A DNA stretch of 64,000 bases from Streptomyces rugosispiralis. Lineage in GTDB: Bacteria > Actinomycetota > Actinomycetes > Streptomycetales > Streptomycetaceae. Position 1 is the stretch's first letter; the number at the start of each line of letters is the position of its first letter. Location of the stretch: assembly GCF_024505145.1 (NCBI RefSeq), contig NZ_JANIAA010000005.1, positions 360,531-424,530 on the forward strand, read 5' to 3'. Position numbers and translations under genes: made by a program. Positions 42,952 to 52,541 of the stretch are shown one piece after another. Under the pieces are notes generated by a model. That model searched no databases. It had not been told where the DNA came from and saw only the letters and a program-made list of their open reading frames with translations.

Positions 42952-43931
42952 CCCCGGCCCCTTCCGGCGGCCCGGGGCCGCCCCGTCAACACACTCAGGA
43001 CCGGCCGGGCCGCCACGGACACCCCGAGCGCCAGGACGCCGACGCGCCGCGACAGCCGTATCGCCCGCTCGATGTCGGCCGACTCCACCGGACGCCCGCC
43101 GGAGTTGAGCACCGGCCGGTGCTCGACCCGGCCGCCGTACGTGAGGGTGCCGCCCAGCCGGACGCCGAGCGCGCCCGCGAAGGACGCCTCCACGGGGCCC
43201 GCGTTGGGGCTCGGATGGCGCCGGCCGTCCCGCCGCCAGGCGCGCCACGCACCGCGCGGATCGGGGCCCGCGAGCGTCGCCAGGGCCGCCGTAAGGCGCG
43301 CACCGGGCCAGCCTGCCACATCGTCCAGCCGGGCCGCCGCCCAGCCGAACCGCCGGTAGCGCGGCGACTTGTGGCCCACCATGGCGTCCAGGGTGTTGAC
43401 GGCGCGGAACCCCATGAGCCCCGGCACGCCGCCCACGGCCCCCCACACCAGCGCGCCCACGACCGCGTCGGAGGTGTTCTCGGCGACCGATTCGACGACC
43501 GCGCGGGCGATCTGGGGCCCGTCCAGTGCCTGTGGATCGCGGCCGCACAGATGCGGCAGCCGCTCCCGGGCGACCTCAAGATCCCCGGCGGTCAGGGCCG
43601 CGCCGACGGCCCGCGCCTCACGGCCCAGGCTCGTGCCGCCCAGCACGGCCCAGGTGGCGGCGGCGGTCAGCGCGACCTCCGCGCCACGGCGCCCGTCGAG
43701 GGCCCGTACGGCGCGGGTCAGCAGCGCGGCACCGGCGGCCACGCCGCCCGCGCACAGCGCGGTGTGCAGGGCCCCGTAGCCCCGGTGGTCGCGCCACAGC
43801 CGGCGCTCGGCGGTCGCGGCGGCGCGCCCGAACGCGGCCACCGGATGGCCGCGGCGCGGATCACCCGTGGCCAGGTCGCCGAGGAAGCCGAGGGCCGCGC
43901 CGCACGCGAACGAGGCGTGTTCGGCACGCAT
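42948..43931 (-). CDS. cbiB: Adenosylcobinamide-phosphate synthase
   Basis: A 327-residue integral membrane protein (CbiB/CobD in the Pseudomonas scheme) that attaches aminopropanol (or its phosphate) to adenosylcobyric acid. Typical features: N-terminal FACGAALGFLGDLATGDPRRGHPVAAFGR, the block VVESVAENTSDAVVGALVWGAVGGVPGLMGFRAVNTLDAMVGHKSPRYRRFGWAAARLDDV, and PSPNAGPVEASFAGALGVRLGG. It is the first gene of the cob operon and lies directly downstream of the cobalamin riboswitch. Confidence 0.95.
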   Translation of the reverse strand: MRAEHASFACGAALGFLGDLATGDPRRGHPVAAFGRAAATAERRLWRDHRGYGALHTALCAGGVAAGAALLTRAVRALDGRRGAEVALTAAATWAVLGGTSLGREARAVGAALTAGDLEVARERLPHLCGRDPQALDGPQIARAVVESVAENTSDAVVGALVWGAVGGVPGLMGFRAVNTLDAMVGHKSPRYRRFGWAAARLDDVAGWPGARLTAALATLAGPDPRGAWRAWRRDGRRHPSPNAGPVEASFAGALGVRLGGTLTYGGRVEHRPVLNSGGRPVESADIERAIRLSRRVGVLALGVSVAARPVLSVLTGRPRAAGRGRG

Positions 43932-44094
43932 CCGTCAGGCCGCCGTCACGCCTCGGCGCGGCGATACGGAACCAGGTGATACGGAACCAGACGGGCCGGA
44001 CGGGCCGGAAGAGCCGAAGCGGACAGGGAGGGCTGGCGGCGTGGCGGTGCCGGGCATGGCGGTATGTCCTCACTCAGGGTCCTCGCCCTGGTTC

Positions 44095-44290
44095 GACGTG
44101 ACCGGCGGTGAGAGTCTCCTGGCTCCCGGATCCGCGGCCCTCCCGGTCTTCCAGCTCCGCGTACGTGACGAACCGTACGGACGAGCCGTGACCCCATACA
44201 GGCGATGGGAAGGTGCTCCCCGGTGACAGTGGCGGGACCGCGCCGGATTCTCACCGGCTTCCTCTCCTGCCGCCGTTTGGCTCGGGAAGT
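44095..44290 (-). promoter_or_regulatory. Cobalamin riboswitch
   Basis: On the minus strand this region reads as the conserved aptamer: GGAAGCCGGTGAGAATCCGG and the adjoining CGCGGTCCCGCCACTGTCA core (44224-44262), then a variable arm, and the B12-box GAGCCAGGAGACTCTC (44111-44126). It is about 165 bases upstream of cbiB in the same direction. Binding of adenosylcobalamin is expected to reduce expression of the whole cbiB-cobC operon, probably through a downstream regulatory hairpin between 43932 and 44095. Confidence 0.95.
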
Positions 44291-44454
44291 CCACCATGGG
44301 CCGCGAATGGCCGTCAACTCGCATATGACCCATGACGCCCGAGTGTGCCGAGCCCCACAGACAACCGCCCCTCACAGGACGGCCGCCGGACGGTCGGCGC
44401 TGGTCAGCGCCACCATCCGGCGGCCGGTGGGTCGTTCGGGGAAGCGGCGCCCGC

Positions 44455-44706
44455 TCAGGCGACGATCAGATAGATGCCGTACGCCACGACCGCGGCGCAC
44501 ACCGCGAAGCAGGCGTACGCGCCGGTGCGCGCGAGCGGGGAGGCGCCCACCGCGCCCCCGGGCACGGCGGCGGCCGTGCCGCCCTGCTCCGGCGCCGCCT
44601 TACGGGAGGTGCCGACGATGCCCAGGGTGAAGACGCCCACCATGCCGACCGTCACCGCGAGGCTGACGCCGAAGACCTGGCCGAGTGCCGCCCAGTCGAT
44701 GCTCAT
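44455..44706 (-). CDS. Small membrane protein downstream of the phosphate permease
   Basis: An 83-residue protein with two hydrophobic segments, FGVSLAVTVGMVGVFTLGIVG and TGAYACFAVCAAVVAYGIYLIV, joined by a short polar loop. It starts at ATG 44706 with GGAGCC upstream, 13 bases after the permease stop, so it belongs to the same operon. No family function is known to me. A role as an accessory subunit of the Pit transporter is inference. In S. coelicolor the pitH2 gene has a similar small downstream neighbour. Confidence 0.75.
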   Translation of the reverse strand: MSIDWAALGQVFGVSLAVTVGMVGVFTLGIVGTSRKAAPEQGGTAAAVPGGAVGASPLARTGAYACFAVCAAVVAYGIYLIVA

Positions 44707-44719
44707 GTTTCCTGGCTCC

Positions 44720-45976
<1,257 letters not shown>

Positions 45977-46013
45977 ACACCCGGTCAATCAGTTCGAAGG
46001 TCGTTAGTGGCAC

Positions 46014-46050
46014 GGTGAACGTAAGGAAACAGGGTGAACGGGAGATGAAC
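46014..46050 (-). promoter_or_regulatory. PHO box upstream of pitH2
   Basis: On the minus strand GTTCATCTCCC (46050-46040) and GTTCACCCTGT (46039-46029) are adjacent 11-base direct repeat units of the Streptomyces PhoP motif. A third GTTCACC lies at 46020-46014. They end 38 bases before the start codon, placing PhoP control of the phosphate permease at the promoter. Confidence 0.8.
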
Positions 46051-46080
46051 TGAGTAGGGCATCGGAGTGACATGGTTGCG

Positions 46081-46393
46081 GGGTCGCTAAAACCCGATGA
46101 ACTTCAGCCTACGTTCCCATGCCGTACGGGAGTTGAGCCGCGATCGAGGGTCGCCGGAGCAGGCCCCGGGACCGGCTTCGCGGCCGTCCGCGTCCCCCCA
46201 CGTTCACCCGCCCGGAGCCGGGTGCCCACGAGGCGCGGTCGTAGCCGCCCGCCGAGCCCTTCCGTCTCGACGCCGCGGCCCGTTCCGGTCCCGCCGTCGA
46301 GCCCGTTCCCGTCCCGGCGCCACTCCTGTTCCGGTCCCGCCGCCGCGCCCCCGGCGGCCGCCTGGAAGGATCGGCCCCCGGAGGTGAGGGCAG
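46081..46393. other. Gene-free stretch with GTTCC(C/G)GTCC simple repeats
   Basis: Between the PHO box region and the aldolase gene I see no gene. From about 46270 to 46345 there are several loosely repeated CGTTCCCGTCC/GTTCCGGTCCCGCCG blocks. These may be repetitive spacer, and the promoter for the aldolase gene must lie here or close by. Confidence 0.4.
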
Positions 46394-47080
46394 GTGACCC
46401 AGTCGCGATCCACGCGGCAGCCGCAGCCGCGGCTGACCCATCCCCTGCGGCAGGCATGGACGCAGGTGGTGAGTACGGCCCGCAGGACCACCGCCGACGG
46501 CCTGGTCGTCGGCACCTCGGGCAATGTCTCGGCCCGGGTCGGTGACACCGTCCTGGTGACCCCGAGCGGCGTCCCCTACGACCGGCTCGGCCCCAGGGAC
46601 GCCGTCGCCGTGGACCTGGACGGCGAGCAGGTCCTCGGCACGCTGAAGCCCACCAGCGAGCTGCCCATGCACCTCGCGATCTACCGGGAGACCGACGCCG
46701 AGGCCGTGGTCCACACCCACGCTGTCCACGCCACGGCCGTCTCCACGCTCGTCGACGAGCTCCCCGCGATCCACTACATGACCGCCGCCCTCGGCGGCCC
46801 GGTCCGCGTCGCGCCCTACGCGCTCTACGGCACGGACGAACTGGCCGACGCCATGCTCGAGGCGCTGCGCGACCGCAGCGGCTGTCTGCTGCGCAACCAC
46901 GGCACCGTCGTCCACGGCGCCACCCTGGACCAGGCGTACGACCGCACCGCCCAGCTCGAGTGGATGTGCCAGGTCTGGCTCGCCGCGGTCTCCGTCCCCG
47001 GCCGCACCCCCTCCCTGATCCCGCCGGACGAGATGCGGCGCGCCGCCGAGAAGCTGAGCGGCTACGGCCAGAAGGGCTGA
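46394..47080 (+). CDS. Class II aldolase/adducin family protein
   Basis: A 228-residue protein resembling L-fuculose-phosphate/L-ribulose-phosphate aldolases. Zn-binding and catalytic blocks are visible: LVVGTSGNVSARVGDTVLVTPSGVPYDRL, the paired His in VVHTHAVHATAVS, and the third His in CLLRNHGTVVHGA. A catalytic Glu is in TSELPMHLAIY. It would split a sugar phosphate to dihydroxyacetone phosphate and an aldehyde; the substrate is not determined. GTG start with GGAGGTGAGG upstream. Confidence 0.85.
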   Translation: MTQSRSTRQPQPRLTHPLRQAWTQVVSTARRTTADGLVVGTSGNVSARVGDTVLVTPSGVPYDRLGPRDAVAVDLDGEQVLGTLKPTSELPMHLAIYRETDAEAVVHTHAVHATAVSTLVDELPAIHYMTAALGGPVRVAPYALYGTDELADAMLEALRDRSGCLLRNHGTVVHGATLDQAYDRTAQLEWMCQVWLAAVSVPGRTPSLIPPDEMRRAAEKLSGYGQKG

Positions 47081-47207
47081 GCCCGCCCGGCGCGCCCCCG
47101 GACCCCGTCAGCCGGGGCCCGGCCGCGCCCCCGGACCCCGGCCGGGCGGTCACCCGGCCGGGCACGCCCGCTGGCCGGGGACTGCCTCTCCGACCACACT
47201 GGGAGGG

Positions 47208-48335
47208 ATGCGTCTGCGAACAACGGCGGTCGCGGCCGCCACCACCCTGCTGAGTGTCGGCGTGGCCGCGGTGGCGGCCGGACGGTACGCCACCAGCGCT
47301 GCGCTGAAACCGGTCCCCAACCGCCCGCTGCCGAACGAGGCACCGCTGACCGTCCACGCGACCGCGGCCGGCCAGATCACCCTGACCCGCTCGCTCGCCT
47401 CGCTGCGCCCCGGCACCTACGGCCTCACCGGCCGCTCCTGCCACGCCGTCGTCGGCCCCGTCATCGAGGACGCACCGCACCCCGCCGACTGCGTCGTACG
47501 CCGCCTGGAGCGGGTCACCCACGGCGAGCTCACCCCCGGCACCCGGGTGCGGCTGACCCCCCAGGTGCACACCGGCAACCCGCGGGACACGCTCGGCATC
47601 GACCACGCGGACGTGGACGTGCCCGCCGAACTCGGTCCGCTGCCCGCCTGGTTCATCCCCGGCGAACGCTCCACCTGGGTGATCACCACCCATGGTCTCG
47701 GCACCACCCGTGAGCACCCTATGGTCGTCATGCCCTTCCTGCGGCAGCTGCGGGTGCCGGTGCTCGACCTCGCCTACCGAGGGGACCCCGGCGCCCCGCG
47801 CTCCGAGGACGGCATATCCCACCTCGGCGACACCGAGTGGCGCGACCTGGACGCGGCCATCCGCTACGCGGTGGCCTACGGGGCGACCGGGGTCGTGCTG
47901 CACGGCTGGTCCATCGGAGCCTCGATGGCCCTCCACACCGCCTCGAACTCCGCGCTGCGGCACCGCGTCATCGGCCTCGTCCTGGACTCCCCGGTGCTCG
48001 ACTGGCGGGCCACCCTGCGTGCCCTCGCGGCGGCCCGCGGCATCCCCGCGCCGCTGCTCCCGCTCGCCCTGCGCGCCGCCGAGGGGCGCACCGGACTCCA
48101 CGACAGCAGGCTTCCGGAGGTGGCCGACCCGGAGCGGCTGTCCGTGCCCACGCTCGTGGCCCACGGCCCCGACGACACCCTCGCGCCCTGGGACGTCTCG
48201 CGTGAACTCGTCCACCGGCGGCGGGATCTGGTGACCCTTCACACGGTGCGGCAGGCTCCGCACGCGGCCATGTGGAACGCGGACCCCAAGGCGTACGAGG
48301 AGGCGCTGCGGCGCTTTTTGATACCGCTCCTGTAG
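47208..48335 (+). CDS. Alpha/beta hydrolase with N-terminal membrane anchor
   Basis: A 375-residue protein. The N-terminus is a signal/anchor (RTTAVAAATTLLSVGVAAVAAG), and after about 150 residues of a beta-rich region comes an alpha/beta hydrolase: oxyanion strand VITTHGLGTTREHP, nucleophile elbow HGWSIGASMAL (GxSxG), Asp in VLDSPVLDW or HGPDDTLAPWD, and the final His in APHAAMWN. Probably an extracytoplasmic serine esterase or peptidase-like enzyme with unknown substrate. Monocistronic by spacing. Confidence 0.85.
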   Translation: MRLRTTAVAAATTLLSVGVAAVAAGRYATSAALKPVPNRPLPNEAPLTVHATAAGQITLTRSLASLRPGTYGLTGRSCHAVVGPVIEDAPHPADCVVRRLERVTHGELTPGTRVRLTPQVHTGNPRDTLGIDHADVDVPAELGPLPAWFIPGERSTWVITTHGLGTTREHPMVVMPFLRQLRVPVLDLAYRGDPGAPRSEDGISHLGDTEWRDLDAAIRYAVAYGATGVVLHGWSIGASMALHTASNSALRHRVIGLVLDSPVLDWRATLRALAAARGIPAPLLPLALRAAEGRTGLHDSRLPEVADPERLSVPTLVAHGPDDTLAPWDVSRELVHRRRDLVTLHTVRQAPHAAMWNADPKAYEEALRRFLIPLL

Positions 48336-48532
48336 CGCTCATGAGGCGATCTCCCGCGCCGCCCGACCTTCTGTAGCGCCCGTAAGACGATCGCGAAAGC
48401 GCGTGCCGGGCGGCGCGGGAAGCATTCGCGGGGCGGCGGCGGAAGCGTCCGTAAGATGGCGTGATCTCTTCGCGGCGACCGCCGTACGGGTGCCGATTGG
48501 GCTTTCGGGCCGTCAACGGCGAGACTGCTTCC

Positions 48533-50011
48533 GTGACGTCCCGTACTCCGCGCGACTCCCGGCTCCGACTTGTCCGCAACCGGCCGATGGCCACCGCCCG
48601 CCGGCCCGCGGTGAACCGCGGCTCAAGACCGGCGCCCCGTCCGCCGGAGGGCACTCCGCCCCCGTCGGAGCTGGCCCGGCAGGCCAGGGCGGGGCTCACC
48701 GGGGCCGTGGCGATCGCCCACTGGGCCGCTGCCGAGCACGGTGCGCCCGGCGCGCTGTCCGACGAGGCCGCCGCCCGCGCCACCGAGGCGCTCGGGGTGA
48801 GCGAGCGGGAGGTGCGGAGCGACTGGGACCGCGCCCGCCTCATCGGCCTGATCGAGCACCACGCGGGCACCACCCGGCCCGGCTGGCGGCTCCAGGCGTG
48901 GGACCGGGACGACAGCGCGGTGCTGCGGGGCTGGGTCGCGCTCCTGGACGCGTGGTCCCTGGCCTGCCCCGCCCCCGAGACGGCCGAGCCGACGGCGGTC
49001 GCGGAGGTCGTCGAGGCCGTACCGCAGTTGCTCTCCCTGCTCCAGCTCTCGGCCGGTCCCGTGCAGATCTCCGCCCTGCTGGACATGCTCCGGCAGCGGG
49101 TCGCCGAACTGCGCACCGAGCGGTGCGAGGTCCCCCAGGAGGCCACGGAGTCCCGGGAGCCCGCCGATGGCGCCGGAGGCGCGGCGAGTGCCGACGACAC
49201 CAAGGACGCCGAGGACGCCGCCACGCTGGAGGGGCTGCTCGACTGGGCCCTGGACGCCCTCTCGTCCGTCGGGGCGCTCACGGTGCTGGAGGAGCCCAAG
49301 GACGGGCCGGGAGGGCCGGAGAGCGCCGGTGGCGGGCCCGACGACGCCAAGGGCGACCGCCGGGAGGCCGAGCTGACCGCGCTCGGCAACTGGGCGGTGT
49401 GGGTCAAGCTGGAGCAGATCTGCGTCGCCGCCCAGAGCCCGGCCGGGAACATCGAGCAGCACGCCCCCGACATGCTGCGCGGCTGTGCGGGCCTGACCCC
49501 GGGCCCCGCCCGCGCCGAGTACCGGGCCTGGCTGGCCGCCCGCCCCGTGGGCAGCGCCGTCGTCGAGCTCATCGACGCGGCGCGCGGCGACGACGCGCTG
49601 CTGCGCGGGCTCGCCTTCGAGGCGCTGCGCGTCGTCGGGGCGCCCGCCGAGCCCAACGTACGGGCCGTCGTCGACGAATCGTGTCTGCGGCCGTACGCGC
49701 TGCTGTGGCTCGCCGAGCACGAGGGCGCCGACCCGGACGAGGCGCTGGACGCGCTCACCCGCGAGGAGGCCACCTGGCTGTGGGTGGACACCGCCGCGGC
49801 CATCTCCGACCACGGGGAGAGCCCGCTGCTCGTCCGCCACCTGGAGTCCGCCGTCCAGGGCACCGTGCCCGCGCTGCTGGCGGAGGTACGGGCCGTGGGG
49901 CACCCCCGCACCGTGCAGGTCCTGGTCGCGCTGGCCGCGGCCCACCCCGACCCGGCCCTGGCCAAGGCGGTGCGCCGGGCGGCCTTCCAGGTGCACACGG
50001 GCGGGGCCTGA
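48533..50011 (+). CDS. Uncharacterised actinobacterial protein with helical repeats
   Basis: A 492-residue soluble protein rich in Ala, Glu and Leu. I recognise no enzyme motif. The N-terminal third (SDEAAARATEALGVSEREVRSDWDRARLIGLIEHHAG) resembles a winged-helix-like unit, and the rest is made of helical pairs (PAEPNVRAVVDESCLRP, TVPALLAEVRAVGHPRTVQVLVALAAAHPDPALAKAVRRAAF) like a HEAT/armadillo scaffold. A low-complexity acidic loop (GGAASADDTKDAEDAATLE) divides it. The GTG at 48533 is used. A longer start at GTG 48461, just after a TAAGAT box, would give 516 residues. Confidence 0.6.
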   Translation: MTSRTPRDSRLRLVRNRPMATARRPAVNRGSRPAPRPPEGTPPPSELARQARAGLTGAVAIAHWAAAEHGAPGALSDEAAARATEALGVSEREVRSDWDRARLIGLIEHHAGTTRPGWRLQAWDRDDSAVLRGWVALLDAWSLACPAPETAEPTAVAEVVEAVPQLLSLLQLSAGPVQISALLDMLRQRVAELRTERCEVPQEATESREPADGAGGAASADDTKDAEDAATLEGLLDWALDALSSVGALTVLEEPKDGPGGPESAGGGPDDAKGDRREAELTALGNWAVWVKLEQICVAAQSPAGNIEQHAPDMLRGCAGLTPGPARAEYRAWLAARPVGSAVVELIDAARGDDALLRGLAFEALRVVGAPAEPNVRAVVDESCLRPYALLWLAEHEGADPDEALDALTREEATWLWVDTAAAISDHGESPLLVRHLESAVQGTVPALLAEVRAVGHPRTVQVLVALAAAHPDPALAKAVRRAAFQVHTGGA

Positions 50012-50063
50012 GAGGGGAGCGGCGGCGGGGAAAGCCGGGGGAAAAACGACTTGCCCGCCCCGC

Positions 50064-50099
50064 TAAACTAACCGCATGGCAATTCTCCTCGTGCATTAG
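50064..50099 (+). CDS. Leaderless 7-codon leader peptide MAILLVH upstream of the ABC-F gene
   Basis: TAAACT (50064-50069) is a good -10 box with the transcript start predicted at or next to the ATG at 50076. The ORF ATG-GCA-ATT-CTC-CTC-GTG-CAT-TAG encodes MAILLVH. A stem of 50099-50105 with 50130-50136 begins at the leader stop codon, so a ribosome stalled on the leader would unfold it. The layout is that of a translational or transcriptional attenuator for the resistance-type ABC-F gene 60 bases downstream. Coordinates include the promoter hexamer; the ORF itself is 50076-50099. Confidence 0.55.
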
Positions 50100-50159
50100 A
50101 CGGCGTCGGCCGCCCTCGTCCGTCCCGTCCGCCGTCCACCCTGCCCAGGAGTAATTCCC

Positions 50160-51758
50160 GTGATCACCGCCTCCGGCGTCGAGCTGCGTGCCGGCGCCCG
50201 TGTCCTCATCGAGTCCGCCTCCTTCCGCATCGCCAAGGGCGACCGCATCGGTCTCGTCGGCCGCAACGGCGCGGGCAAGACCACGCTCACCAAGTGCCTG
50301 GCCGGTGAGGGCATCCCGGCCGGCGGCACCATCACCCGCTCCGGTCAGGTCGGCTACCTCCCGCAGGACCCCCGCACCGGCGATCTCGACGTCCTCGCCC
50401 GCGACCGCATCCTCTCGGCCCGCGAGCTCGACTCCGTGCTCCGTAAGATGCGCGAGAACGAGGACCGGATGGCCAACGGCAAGGGCGCCACCCGCGAGCG
50501 TGCGATGAAGAAGTACGAGCGCCTGGAGACCGAGTTCCTCACCAAGGGCGGATACGCCGCCGAGGCGGAGGCCGCGACCATCGCCGCCAGCCTCGGCCTG
50601 CCCGACCGGGTGCTCGGCCAGCCGCTCCATACGCTCTCCGGCGGTCAGCGGCGCCGGGTCGAGCTGGCCCGGATCCTGTTCTCGGACTCCGACATCCTGC
50701 TGCTGGACGAGCCCACCAACCACCTCGACGCCGACTCGATCACCTGGCTGCGGGACTACCTCAAGACCTACAGCGGCGGCTTCATCGTCATCTCCCACGA
50801 TGTCGATCTCGTCGAGACCGTGGTCAACAAGGTCTTCTACCTCGACGCCAACCGTTCGGTGATCGACATCTACAACATGGGCTGGAAGCTCTACCAGGCC
50901 CAGCGCGAGGCCGACGAGAAGCGCCGCAAGCGCGAGCGCGCCAACGCCGAGAAGAAGGCCGCGGCGCTCAACGCGCAGGCCGACAAGATGCGCGCCAAGG
51001 CGACCAAGACCGTGGCCGCGCAGAACATGGCCCGGCGCGCCGAGAAGCTGCTGGCCGGTCTGGAGGAGGCCCGGCAGTCCGACAAGGTCGCCAAGCTGCG
51101 CTTCCCCGACCCGGCCCCGTGCGGCAAGACCCCGCTAACGGCGGAGGGGCTGTCGAAGTCGTACGGCTCCCTGGAGATCTTCACCGATGTCAACCTGGCC
51201 GTGGACAAGGGGTCCCGGGTCGTCATCCTCGGGCTGAACGGCGCCGGTAAGACGACCCTGCTGCGGCTGCTGGCCGGGGTCGAGAAGCCGGACACCGGCC
51301 AGGTGACCCCCGGCCATGGGCTGAAAATGGGCTACTACGCGCAGGAGCACGAGACACTCGACCCGGACCGCACCGTCCTGGAGAACATGCGCTCCGCCGC
51401 CCCGGATCTGGACCTCGTCGACATCCGTAAGACGCTCGGGTCCTTCCTGTTCTCCGGCGACGACGTGGACAAGCCGGCCGCGGTGCTCTCCGGTGGTGAG
51501 AAGACCCGGCTGGCGCTGGCCACCCTGGTGGTCTCCTCGGCCAATGTGCTGCTCCTGGACGAGCCCACCAACAACCTCGACCCGGCCAGCCGCGAGGAGA
51601 TCCTCGGCGCGCTGCGCACTTTCGCCGGTGCGGTGGTCCTGGTGACCCACGACGAGGGCGCCGTCGACGCGCTGCAGCCGGAGCGGATCATTCTGCTTCC
51701 GGACGGTGTCGAGGACCTGTGGGGCCAGGAGTACGCGGACCTCGTGGCGCTCGCCTGA
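50160..51758 (+). CDS. ABC-F family ATPase (ribosome-associated translation factor)
   Basis: A 532-residue soluble protein with two ABC ATPase domains and no membrane helices. Domain 1 has Walker A GRNGAGKTTL (about 35-44), signature LSGGQRRRVEL, and Walker B ILLLDEPTNHLD. Domain 2 has GLNGAGKTTLL, signature LSGGEKTRLAL and VLLLDEPTNNLD. A long basic interdomain linker (DEKRRKRERANAEKKAAALNAQADKMRAK) is the segment that reaches the ribosomal P-site in ABC-F proteins. The lack of an arm insertion and the length fit EttA/antibiotic-resistance-like ABC-Fs. AGGAG is 8 bases before the GTG. Whether it is a housekeeping or a resistance factor is not known. Confidence 0.9.
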   Translation: MITASGVELRAGARVLIESASFRIAKGDRIGLVGRNGAGKTTLTKCLAGEGIPAGGTITRSGQVGYLPQDPRTGDLDVLARDRILSARELDSVLRKMRENEDRMANGKGATRERAMKKYERLETEFLTKGGYAAEAEAATIAASLGLPDRVLGQPLHTLSGGQRRRVELARILFSDSDILLLDEPTNHLDADSITWLRDYLKTYSGGFIVISHDVDLVETVVNKVFYLDANRSVIDIYNMGWKLYQAQREADEKRRKRERANAEKKAAALNAQADKMRAKATKTVAAQNMARRAEKLLAGLEEARQSDKVAKLRFPDPAPCGKTPLTAEGLSKSYGSLEIFTDVNLAVDKGSRVVILGLNGAGKTTLLRLLAGVEKPDTGQVTPGHGLKMGYYAQEHETLDPDRTVLENMRSAAPDLDLVDIRKTLGSFLFSGDDVDKPAAVLSGGEKTRLALATLVVSSANVLLLDEPTNNLDPASREEILGALRTFAGAVVLVTHDEGAVDALQPERIILLPDGVEDLWGQEYADLVALA

Positions 51759-52182
51759 CGGGGCCCGACGGCGGGCGGGGCGGGCCCGGCGCACGGGCGG
51801 GGGGTGGCGTTCCGGACGCCGCCCCAAGAGTCCGGTTCCTCCGCTCCGATCCCCATCTCGTAGATCATTCGGCCTAGGCGTGATCCATCATCTGAGTGAG
51901 AACGGCTGGTATCGCGGCGCGTCGCGGGCCACCGGCGCACACCCCGTGCCGTGCGCCGGTCCGGATCTCTGCGACGTAGCTCACGTATGCCCTGACCTGC
52001 CTCTTCGTCGATGAACACGAAAGAGTGTCAGGTTGAACAGCGCCGGAATCCTTGCTTCCGAAGGCCGCCGTGCCGCGATTTCCCGCGATCCTTCATCCAC
52101 AGACCTTGCCGAATGGGTGGCCAGGAAGCCCTGTAGGGGTGATCATGAGAGTCCAGAGCGCACTTCCCATGAGGAGGCACGG
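51759..52182. promoter_or_regulatory. gbn upstream region with six GATC sites
   Basis: This 424-base gap has no gene. GATC occurs at 51848, 51863, 51882, 51964, 52087 and 52141, against an expectation of one to two by chance. The downstream gene encodes a GATC-binding protein, so autoregulation is a natural reading. The gbn ribosome site GAGGAGG (52171-52177) is at the right edge. Confidence 0.5.
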
Positions 52183-52404
52183 GTGGCCGAGACTCTGAAG
52201 AAGGGCAGCCGGGTGACCGGCGCCGCGCGCGAAAAGCTCGCGGCAGACCTGAAGAAGAAGTACGACTCCGGGGCGAGCATCCGGGCGCTGGCCGAGGAGA
52301 CCGGCCGTTCCTATGGATTCGTTCACCGGATGCTCAGCGAATCCGGAGTTTCCCTACGGGGACGCGGCGGTGCGACGCGAGGCAAGAAGACCGCCTCGGC
52401 CTGA
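52183..52404 (+). CDS. gbn: GATC-binding nucleoid-associated protein Gbn
   Basis: A 73-residue basic protein starting VAETLKKGSRVTGAAREKLAADLKKKYDSGASIRALAEETGRSYGFVHRML, a helix-turn-helix of the small actinobacterial type, with a Lys/Arg/Gly-rich tail (LRGRGGATRGKKTASA). Size (73 residues), sequence type and gene order (next to an enoyl-CoA hydratase and an ABC-F gene) fit S. coelicolor SCO1839, Gbn, which binds GATC-centred sites and shapes chromosome and developmental gene expression. The GTG at 52183 is fixed by GAGGAGG; upstream in-frame ATG 52033 has no ribosome site. Confidence 0.85.
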   Translation: MAETLKKGSRVTGAAREKLAADLKKKYDSGASIRALAEETGRSYGFVHRMLSESGVSLRGRGGATRGKKTASA

Positions 52405-52541
52405 CCGCCCGCATGCTCCATCACCATCAGCAGGCACACCATCAGCAGGCAGGGACAGGGGCGCCACCCGGCTGATCGTCGGTTCGGCCGGGTGGTTACT
52501 GTGCAGTCACTTGTACTGACCGCACTCGACCGGAGGCCCCT

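Noticed and set aside
52033..52182. N-terminal extension of gbn from ATG 52033
   Set aside because: No ribosome site, no conserved sequence, and GAGGAGG at 52171-52177 fixes the GTG at 52183 and a 73-residue product.
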